64,000 nt of DNA from an uncultured Tateyamaria sp. (GTDB lineage: Bacteria > Pseudomonadota > Alphaproteobacteria > Rhodobacterales > Rhodobacteraceae), in NCBI RefSeq assembly GCF_947487805.1, contig NZ_CANKXW010000001.1, forward strand, positions 247,501-311,500, read 5' to 3'. The position numbers and the translations under genes were made by a program. This document shows positions 57,982 to 64,000 of this stretch, one piece after another. The notes beneath the pieces were generated by a model. It did not search any database. It was not told the DNA's origin and saw only the letters and a program-made list of their open reading frames with translations. Within the stretch, counting starts at the first letter, position 1, and the number at the start of each line of letters is the position of its first letter.

Positions 57982-59369
57982 CAGCTGTCTTCGTTCAGCG
58001 CGCCGCTTTCCCATTCGCCGGTCGCTTCTTCTCCGGTGGCATAGCGCATGGTGCCGACGCCCTGACGTTTGCCCGCCTTGAACGTGCCCTCGTAGACGTC
58101 GCCATTGGCATAGGTGGCCAGGCCCTCGCCTTCGATTTCGCCGTTTTGCCACGCGCCTTCGTAGGTAAAGCCCGAGGCCATGACGATCTTGCCGGTGCCG
58201 TGGCGCTGGCCTGCCTCGAACTGGCCGGTATAGACCGTGCCGTCGGGATAGGTGGCGGTGCCGGTGCCGTGGCGCTGGCCGTCCTGCCATGCGCCTTCAT
58301 AGCGGTAGCCGTCCTCGTAGGTCATCACGCCCTCGCCGTGGTTGCGGGCGTTTTTGAACCCGCCTTCGTAGATGACGCCGTTGGGATAGGTGGCGCGCCC
58401 GGTGCCCTCGATCACGCCCGCGACCCAGTCGCCTTCGTAGGTGGAGCCGTCGGTATAGGTGATCTTGCCCGTGCCGTTGGCCAGATCATCCTGGAACATG
58501 CCTTCGTACACCGATCCGTCGGGATAGGTGACGCGTCCGGTGCCTTCGATCTGGCCCTCGACCCACTGGCCGATATAGGTGTAGCCGTCATTGCCGATGA
58601 ACGTGCCCTGGCCGTGGCGGCGGTCGTCGTTGAAATCGCCGTCATAAACGTCGCCGTTGGCATAGGTCACGCGGCCCTTGCCCTCGCGGCGGCCCGAGAC
58701 CAGCGTGCCTTCGTAGACGTCGCCGTTGGGTTGGGTCAGCGTGCCGGTGCCGTCGATCTGTCCGCCATTCCACAGACCCACATAGATCAGCCCGTCGGGC
58801 ATGGTCAGCGTGCCGGTGCCCTGACGCTTGCCGTCCTCGATCTGGCCGTCATAGACCGCACCATCGGGATAGGTGATCACCCCCATCCCCTGCTTGATGC
58901 CGTCGATCCAGTCGCCCTTGTATTCGTAGCCACCGGGGCTTTGCATGATGCCCTTGCCGTGGTGCTTGGCGTTGCGGAACTGCCCCTCGTAGCGGACCCC
59001 GTTGGCATAGAGCGCCACGCCGTCGCCCATGATCGCACCGCCTTGCCACTCGCCCTCATAGGTGCCGCCATCGGCAAAGGTGATCTTGCCAAAGCCGTCG
59101 GGCTTGCCCTTGGAGAATGACCCTTCGTAGACCGATCCGTTGGGAAAGCGCGCGGTGCCCTCGCCCTTGATTTCGCCGTCGACCCAGTCGCCGGTATACT
59201 CATAGCCGTTGGGCAGCCGGTAGGTGCCGGTGCCGTGCTGGAGGCCACCGCGGAACGTGCCCTCGTAGATGCCGCCGTCGTCATATTGCTTGGTCAGCAC
59301 GTCGCCCGACTGGGCAAGGGCAACGCCCGGCAGCAGGGCCAGGCAGAAAATCAAACTGCGCACGGTCAT
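57981..59369 (-). CDS. Secreted MORN-repeat protein
   Basis: A 462-residue protein made of a signal peptide (about 1-19, ending ALA) and about 18 full MORN repeats of 23 residues (YEGxWxxGxxxGxGxxxYPDGxx) plus a partial last one. The repeats form an elongated beta-hairpin solenoid that in other proteins binds lipids or partners. Export is unusual for MORN proteins. The DNA is itself repetitive at 69-bp period. First gene of a two-gene unit. Confidence 0.88.
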   Translation of the reverse strand: MTVRSLIFCLALLPGVALAQSGDVLTKQYDDGGIYEGTFRGGLQHGTGTYRLPNGYEYTGDWVDGEIKGEGTARFPNGSVYEGSFSKGKPDGFGKITFADGGTYEGEWQGGAIMGDGVALYANGVRYEGQFRNAKHHGKGIMQSPGGYEYKGDWIDGIKQGMGVITYPDGAVYDGQIEDGKRQGTGTLTMPDGLIYVGLWNGGQIDGTGTLTQPNGDVYEGTLVSGRREGKGRVTYANGDVYDGDFNDDRRHGQGTFIGNDGYTYIGQWVEGQIEGTGRVTYPDGSVYEGMFQDDLANGTGKITYTDGSTYEGDWVAGVIEGTGRATYPNGVIYEGGFKNARNHGEGVMTYEDGYRYEGAWQDGQRHGTGTATYPDGTVYTGQFEAGQRHGTGKIVMASGFTYEGAWQNGEIEGEGLATYANGDVYEGTFKAGKRQGVGTMRYATGEEATGEWESGALNEDS

Positions 59370-59547
59370 GGCTCATCCCTCAGATTCGTTGGCCGCCGAC
59401 ATCGGCAAGGCGCCGCGAGCCTAGGACAGGCCCGCGCGGGGGGCAATGGGGTTGCGGAAAAGTGAGGGCGTGCGTGGCGGTCAAAGGGGTGGGTTTCCTC
59501 CGCGTGACTTTCTGCTACATCAGCCGGGACCTTCAGGGAGAGCCGCG

Positions 59548-61206
59548 ATGGCCGACACATTCCGCATCACCATCGGGCAGATGAACCCGACCGTTGGCGA
59601 TATTGCCGGCAACGCGGCCAAGGCGCGGCAGGCCTGGGAGGCCGGGCGCGATGCGGGTGCCGACATGGTGGCGCTGCCCGAGATGTTCATCACCGGCTAT
59701 AACGCGCAGGATCTGGTGATGAAGCCCGCCTTTCACACCGCCGCCATGCAGGCGGTCGAGGCGCTGGCCGCGGACTGTGCGGATGGCCCGACGCTGGCCA
59801 TCGGCTGCCCGTGGACCGAAGGGACTGAGCTGTTCAACGCCTATCTGATTTGCAGCGGCGGCAAGATCGTCAGTCGGTTGCTCAAGCACAATCTGCCGAA
59901 CGAAACGGTGTTCGACGAGGTGCGCATTTTCGATGCAGGCCCCTTGGGCGGGCCCTATTCGGTGGGCAACACCCGCGTGGGCAGCCCGATTTGCGAGGAT
60001 GCGTGGCACCCTGAAGTGTCAGAGACCTTGCAGGAGACCGGCGCGGAGTTCCTGCTGGTGCCCAACGGGTCGCCCTATTACCGCGACAAGTACGAGACAC
60101 GGCTGAACCACATGGTGGCCCGCGTGGTCGAAACGGGGCTGCCGCTGATCTATCTGAACATGGTGGGCGGGCAGGACGACCAGGTGTTTGACGGCGGCAG
60201 CTTTGCGCTGAACCCTGGCGGAGCGCTGGCGCTGCAACTGCCCGTGTTCGACGAGATGGTGGCCCATGTGGATCTGGCGCGTGGCCCGGACGGCTGGCGT
60301 GTGGTCGAGGGACAGCGCGCGCATCACCCCGACGCCTGGGAACAGGATTACCGCGTGATGGTCACGTCCTTGCGCGATTATTGCGGCAAGACCGGGTTCA
60401 AAAAGGTGCTGCTGGGCATGTCGGGCGGCGTCGATTCCGCGTTGGTGGCGACAATTGCCGCCGATGCGCTGGGCCCGGAGAACGTGCGCTGTGTGATGCT
60501 GCCGTCGGAATACACGTCGCCTGCGTCGCTGGAGGATGCAGAGGCCTGCGCCACCGCGCTGGGGTGCCACTATGACTACGTGCCGATTGCCGAGACACGC
60601 GCGGCGGTGACATCGACCCTTGCACCGCTGTTTGTGGGGCTGGAGGAGGGTCTGACCGAGGAGAACATCCAGAGTCGGATCCGGGGCCTGTTGCTGATGG
60701 CGCTGTCGAACAAGTTCGGCGAGATGCTGCTGACCACGGGCAATAAATCCGAGGTCGCCGTGGGCTATGCCACGATCTATGGCGACATGGCGGGCGGCTA
60801 TAACCCGATCAAGGACCTGTACAAGACGCGCGTGTTCGAAACCTGCCGCTGGCGCAACGAGAATATCCGCGACTGGATGATGGGCAATGGGGGCGAAGTC
60901 ATCCCCGACCGGATCATCAACAAGCCGCCCAGTGCCGAGTTGCGCGACGATCAGAAGGACAGCGACAGCCTGCCCGATTACCCCGAGCTGGACGCGATGC
61001 TGGACATTCTGGTGGATCAGGACGGATCAATAGCCGACTGCGTGGCCGCAGGGTTTGACGCCGATGTCGCCCGCAAGGTGGAACGCCTGATCTATCTCAG
61101 CGAGTACAAGCGGTTCCAATCAGCACCGGGCGCGCGATTGACCAAGCGGGCGTTCTGGTTGGACCGCCGCTATCCTATCGTGAACCGCTGGCGCGATCCC
61201 AGCTGA
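59548..61206 (+). CDS. nadE: Glutamine-dependent NAD(+) synthetase
   Basis: A 552-residue fusion of an N-terminal nitrilase-fold glutaminase (Glu45, Lys113 and Cys149 form the catalytic triad) and a C-terminal synthetase with the PP-loop SGGVDSA (292-298). It converts deamido-NAD to NAD with glutamine-derived ammonia. The ATG at 59548 has CAGGGAGAG upstream. The reading frame is open for 34 codons further without support. Confidence 0.95.
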   Translation: MADTFRITIGQMNPTVGDIAGNAAKARQAWEAGRDAGADMVALPEMFITGYNAQDLVMKPAFHTAAMQAVEALAADCADGPTLAIGCPWTEGTELFNAYLICSGGKIVSRLLKHNLPNETVFDEVRIFDAGPLGGPYSVGNTRVGSPICEDAWHPEVSETLQETGAEFLLVPNGSPYYRDKYETRLNHMVARVVETGLPLIYLNMVGGQDDQVFDGGSFALNPGGALALQLPVFDEMVAHVDLARGPDGWRVVEGQRAHHPDAWEQDYRVMVTSLRDYCGKTGFKKVLLGMSGGVDSALVATIAADALGPENVRCVMLPSEYTSPASLEDAEACATALGCHYDYVPIAETRAAVTSTLAPLFVGLEEGLTEENIQSRIRGLLLMALSNKFGEMLLTTGNKSEVAVGYATIYGDMAGGYNPIKDLYKTRVFETCRWRNENIRDWMMGNGGEVIPDRIINKPPSAELRDDQKDSDSLPDYPELDAMLDILVDQDGSIADCVAAGFDADVARKVERLIYLSEYKRFQSAPGARLTKRAFWLDRRYPIVNRWRDPS

Positions 61207-61231
61207 TTTACAAAAAACTGTAGGTATTAAT

Positions 61232-61260
61232 TTCCGTTAAGCCGTTGGCTTTTTACGGAA
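61232..61260. terminator. Possible weak terminator after nadE
   Basis: TTCCGT...ACGGAA (61232-61237 and 61255-61260) encloses AAGCC-GTT-GGCTT with TTTT. The stem is interrupted. The same stretch holds TTAA-N6-TTAA (61227-61240), a relaxed CtrA-like pattern in front of the Hint gene. Confidence 0.3.
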
Positions 61261-61308
61261 AATGAGGATTTCGCCGCCACTTGATGTGTCAAAGCAGAAA
61301 GCAACGGC

Positions 61309-62340
61309 ATGTCATTTACCTTTTACGCGGAAAACAACGAATTTGCGGCCGCTACCGGCAGCAATGTGAACAGTGGCGACGGGACGAGTTCGTTCGACTA
61401 TCCGCCAACCTCGACGCTGGATTTGCAGATCACTACGCATCCCGACGATGACGATCCGCGCCATTTCGAGGTGGGGGACCGGGTGTCGCTGTCGTTTCAG
61501 GGCAATGGTGGCACGACGCTGAGCGATGCGGTGGTGATCCGAAGCGACCCGATTGGTGGCAACAAAGGGGCGATCGTCTTTGAAGGGACGAACCCGCAAG
61601 GACAGTTGGTGCAGGTCGTATGGTCGCCGAACTTTGATCTGGAGCAGTGGTATTATGACAATTTCGATGCGGGCCGGTCGCCGGGGTTCTACAACTATGA
61701 CCGCAATGCCGAGGATTACCGGTTTTCCTGCTTTGCGTCCGGTACGATGATCGACACCGCGGATGGGCCTGTTCCGGTCGAGGATATTCGGCAGGGCGAT
61801 CTGGTGCGAACCCGTGACGGCGGGGTGGAACCTGTGCTGTGGACGGCCAAGTCGGTGGTGCCGGGCATGGGGCGCGGGGCGCCGGTGACGATCCAGCCGG
61901 GTCTGCTTGGGGCCAAGGCCCCTGTCACCGTCACGGCGCAGCACCGGTTGCTGATCGCGGACCCGCGCTGCGAGCCCTATTTTGGCGTGAACGAAGTGCT
62001 GGTCGCGGCGGGCCATCTGGTGGATGGCGTGGGGATCACCCGCGAGAATGCGGGGATGACGACCTATCATCATCTGCTGTTCGAACGGCACGAGATCGTG
62101 CAAACTGCCGGGCTGTTCAGCGAAAGCCTGCTGCTCGGGGATGACATGCGTGGGGTGATGTCGGACGCCGCCTATGCGGATTTCGAACGGACCTTTGCCG
62201 CCCCGTTTCCAAAGTCCCGCGCGGCCAAGCCCGCGCGCCGCATTCTGCGCCGGTTCGAGGCACCGGTGATCCGAACGATCCTGAAGCTGGGCCAATCGGA
62301 CGAGACGGTAAAGCCACCGACATTCTTTTTCGCGGCCTGA
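61309..62340 (+). CDS. Hint-domain protein (Hint_2 type)
   Basis: A 343-residue protein: an N-terminal beta-rich region with acidic stretches (1-138) and a Hint (hedgehog/intein) domain starting at Cys141 (SCFASGTMIDTADGPVPVEDIRQGD) and including the TxxH motif T209-H212 (TAQH). Such proteins are numerous in roseobacters. The Hint fold may carry out self-cleavage before Cys141, releasing the N-terminal part. No classical signal peptide is visible. Confidence 0.82.
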   Translation: MSFTFYAENNEFAAATGSNVNSGDGTSSFDYPPTSTLDLQITTHPDDDDPRHFEVGDRVSLSFQGNGGTTLSDAVVIRSDPIGGNKGAIVFEGTNPQGQLVQVVWSPNFDLEQWYYDNFDAGRSPGFYNYDRNAEDYRFSCFASGTMIDTADGPVPVEDIRQGDLVRTRDGGVEPVLWTAKSVVPGMGRGAPVTIQPGLLGAKAPVTVTAQHRLLIADPRCEPYFGVNEVLVAAGHLVDGVGITRENAGMTTYHHLLFERHEIVQTAGLFSESLLLGDDMRGVMSDAAYADFERTFAAPFPKSRAAKPARRILRRFEAPVIRTILKLGQSDETVKPPTFFFAA

Positions 62341-62352
62341 CGGCGGCCGGGT

Positions 62353-62390
62353 CGGGCAAACCGGGCGGCGTGCGTCGGTTTGCCCGTTCT
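62353..62390. terminator. Hairpin between the Hint gene and the MBL-fold gene
   Basis: CGGGCAAACCG (62353-62363) and CGGTTTGCCCG (62376-62386) form a perfect 11-bp stem between two convergent genes, followed by TTCTT. It probably ends transcription from both sides, although the T tract is poor. Confidence 0.65.
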
Positions 62391-62401
62391 TGCAGGCGTG
62401 C

Positions 62402-63331
62402 CTACAGCATCAACTGATAGCTGTGCGCGACATAGCGGTAGCCGCCTTCACCGTTCTTTTCGACATAGCCGATACCGGGCCACGGCATGTGGTAGCCGAT
62501 GAAGGCCGTCTTGTCGGCGGCCATCATGTCGAGCAGACGTTTGCGGGTGGCGGCGGCTGCGGGTTTGTCCATGTCAAAACGGACCTCCCAATCGGGATGG
62601 GCAAGCGACCAGACATAGTGGTTTGCGAAGTCCGCGCCGATCACCAGCTGGGTGCCGCCGTCCTCGACCATATAGGTCATGTGGCCCGGCGTGTGTCCGA
62701 AGGCGGCCATGGCCGTGATGCCCGATGCCGCCGCGCCGCCATCGTCCAGCATGGTCATCTGTTCCGCGAGGGGGCGCACCTTGCCTTCGAAATTCTCGTT
62801 GTCCGCCTTGGCCCAGGCGTCAAATTCGGTGGCGCCGGTCATATAGGCGGCATTTGCGAAGGTGGGCGTGCCATCGGTGGACAGGCCGCCGATGTGATCG
62901 CCGTGCATGTGGGTTATCACCACCTTGTCGACCTGATCCGCGGTGTAGCCCGCCGCCTCGATCGCGGCAACGGTGCCTGCACCCGACAGACCCGTGTCAA
63001 AGAGCACCAGTTCCGAGCCGTTGTTCACAAGCGTCGGCGTAAAGAAGAACTGGGCCGCGTCCGTGGACAGCCCGGCATCGGCGGAGACGGTGTTGAACGT
63101 CTCGTCATCGACGTTCAGGCCAAAGATGCCATGCGGGTTTTCGACGGCGCGGGTGCCGGCGAGCAGGGTCGTGACTTCGAATTTGCCGACCTTGACGCGT
63201 CGGAAATTGGATTGCGCGACGCCCAGCATCGGGGCGGCGGCGCGTGCCGTGGTCGCGGTTGCGGCGGCCAGTGGCAGGGCCGCGGCCCCCATCAGGGCGG
63301 TGCGGCGGGAGAATTTGGGAGATGTGGACAT
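62402..63331 (-). CDS. Tat-exported metallo-beta-lactamase-fold hydrolase
   Basis: A 309-residue protein with a twin-arginine signal (SRRTALMG at 8-15, cleavage near residue 32) and the MBL zinc motif THMHGDHIGG (140-149), with further ligands in GHTPGHM and IGYHMPW. Homologues include quorum-quenching lactonases and organophosphate hydrolases, but the substrate cannot be deduced. Divergent from the DUF1801 gene across 97 bp containing three CTGTCA repeats. Confidence 0.86.
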   Translation of the reverse strand: MSTSPKFSRRTALMGAAALPLAAATATTARAAAPMLGVAQSNFRRVKVGKFEVTTLLAGTRAVENPHGIFGLNVDDETFNTVSADAGLSTDAAQFFFTPTLVNNGSELVLFDTGLSGAGTVAAIEAAGYTADQVDKVVITHMHGDHIGGLSTDGTPTFANAAYMTGATEFDAWAKADNENFEGKVRPLAEQMTMLDDGGAAASGITAMAAFGHTPGHMTYMVEDGGTQLVIGADFANHYVWSLAHPDWEVRFDMDKPAAAATRKRLLDMMAADKTAFIGYHMPWPGIGYVEKNGEGGYRYVAHSYQLML

Positions 63332-63345
63332 CGGTGTTATCCTTC

Positions 63346-63387
63346 CTGTCAGATACTGTCATACATAGTGCGGTTTTCGACCTGTCA
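63346..63387. promoter_or_regulatory. Three CTGTCA direct repeats in a divergent promoter
   Basis: CTGTCA occurs at 63346-63351, 63356-63361 and 63382-63387 between the MBL-fold and DUF1801 genes. The first two are exactly 10 bp (one helical turn) apart, so a protein could bind both on the same face. No adjacent regulator gene is seen. Confidence 0.4.
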
Positions 63388-63428
63388 TCGGGGATCACAA
63401 AAAAATTATCGATTTTTTTGGAGGGTGG

Positions 63429-63860
63429 ATGTCTGACGCCAAAACAAAAGTGCTGGAGACCCCGTTCGACGACTGGGTCTCCACGGTCACGCCGGAGCGC
63501 CGCCGGGACGAGGCGCGTGCGCTTGATGCGGTGTTTCGCGCGGCCACGGGGTTTGTGCCGCAGGTCTGGACCGGGTCCATCGTGGGGTACGGGGCCTATG
63601 ACTACACCTATGCGTCGGGGCGCAGTGGTACATGGTTGGCGACCGGATTTGCCCCGCGCAAGGCGAAGCTGAGCATTTACATCATGCCGGGATACACGGA
63701 TTTCGGCCCGATCCTTGACCGGCTGGGGCCGCATTCCAAGGGCAAATCCTGTCTCTACATCACGCGGCTGGAGCGTGTGGACATCGACGTTCTGGGCGAA
63801 TTGATCACGGCCGGCGTGCGGGATCTGGCCACCCATTGGCCGGTGCACGCCCGGCTTTAG
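63429..63860 (+). CDS. DUF1801 family protein
   Basis: A 143-residue protein of the DUF1801 (YdhG-like) family, function unknown. Family features are MIDxW-like opening, WTGSIVGYGAYDYTYASGRSGTWLATGFAPRKAKLSIYIMPGY and the C-terminal YITRLERVDIDVLGELI. GGAGGG precedes the ATG. Confidence 0.84.
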   Translation: MSDAKTKVLETPFDDWVSTVTPERRRDEARALDAVFRAATGFVPQVWTGSIVGYGAYDYTYASGRSGTWLATGFAPRKAKLSIYIMPGYTDFGPILDRLGPHSKGKSCLYITRLERVDIDVLGELITAGVRDLATHWPVHARL

Positions 63861-63925
63861 GCGGTCACAAACTGGACAAGGTGCCGCCCCTGTGACAAGG
63901 CAGGCCCAAGACGTCGGAGAGCACC

Positions 63926-64000
63926 ATGACAACAACTCGTTTCGCCCCATCGCCCACAGGGTACATCCATGTCGGCAACCTGCGCACCGCGCTGATGAAC
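63926..64000 (+). CDS. gltX: Glutamate--tRNA ligase, N-terminal start (runs off the window)
   Basis: The first 25 codons are present. [19 protein letters not shown] contains the class I HIGH-equivalent (HVGN) in the context typical of GluRS. GGAG lies about 8 nt before the ATG. Everything beyond residue 25 is outside the window. Confidence 0.88.
   Translation, partial: MTTTRFAPSPTGYIHVGNLRTALMN

Noticed and set aside
57981-59369. The 69-bp periodic DNA as a repeat array or CRISPR
   Set aside because: The period is that of the 23-residue MORN repeats of one intact ORF; the repeats diverge and have no spacer structure.

Overview
The window looks like a chromosomal segment of a marine, roseobacter-type alphaproteobacterium (Rhodobacteraceae). 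GC content is high, by eye a little over 60 %. The supporting markers are an rrn operon of alphaproteobacterial type, an initiator tRNA just after it, a group-II RpoH heat-shock sigma factor, an OxyR/KatG pair, an iron-sulfur cryptochrome/photolyase of the CryB/PhrB type, a methylmalonyl-CoA epimerase followed by a DUF1467 gene, and a GltX start at the right edge. No species assignment is made. No prophage, insertion sequence, integron or CRISPR array was seen; nearly all of the DNA is densely packed core-type genome.

Layout. 1-3700: the 3' part of a 23S rRNA gene, 5S rRNA, an ornithine-cyclodeaminase-family gene placed between 5S and tRNA-fMet, then tRNA-fMet with its own promoter and terminator. 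3700-9300: tungstate ABC transporter tupBCA and oxyR on the minus strand, divergent from katG. 9460-15400: aspS, a DUF1800/DUF1501 pair, an acetyltransferase and a response regulator. 15500-21060: methylmalonyl-CoA epimerase, DUF1467, an EI24-family membrane protein, nitroreductase, a histone-deacetylase-like hydrolase, a glyoxalase-fold protein, trpS and a rhomboid homologue that has lost both catalytic residues. 21060-32075: murJ, an SbtA-type bicarbonate transporter with a divergent NhaR-like LysR gene, glnD, an LppC-like lipoprotein, rsmI, yraN, gshB and an HSL-type hydrolase. 32045-43955: comM, a glutathione transferase, cobC-cobU, rpoH(II)-chaN, coaBC-dut-moeB, an M3 oligopeptidase, an SPW membrane protein, a GhrA-type dehydrogenase and a glyoxalase-fold protein. 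44060-49734: the complete rod-shape cluster mreB-mreC-mreD-mrdA-rodA. 50000-54280: yceI, a flavin aromatic hydroxylase, and leuA with a leucine-rich leader peptide. 54280-64000: an SDR coupled to an FeS photolyase, a nucleotidyltransferase, a secreted MORN-repeat protein with a partner, NAD synthetase, a Hint-domain protein, a Tat-exported metallo-beta-lactamase-fold protein, DUF1801 and the start of gltX.

How the genes work together. Several groups are translationally coupled by 1-8 nt overlaps: tupBCA, mce-DUF1467, nitroreductase-EI24, gshB-hydrolase, cobU-cobC, rpoH-chaN, coaBC-dut-moeB, mreCD-mrdA-rodA, SDR-photolyase and the MORN pair. Peroxide stress (oxyR/katG), heat or singlet-oxygen stress (rpoH II), glutathione (gshB, GST) and light repair (photolyase) form a stress theme. 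The most interesting non-coding signal is upstream of leuA: a 26-residue leader ORF ending in LLLLIRL, overlapping mutually exclusive hairpins, with a -10 box placed so that the leader AUG would be the first transcribed base. Other notable points are the rhomboid pseudoprotease, a 17-codon ORF wedged between coaBC and dut, CtrA-like boxes upstream of comM and of the response regulator, and hairpin elements on both sides of the flavin hydroxylase.
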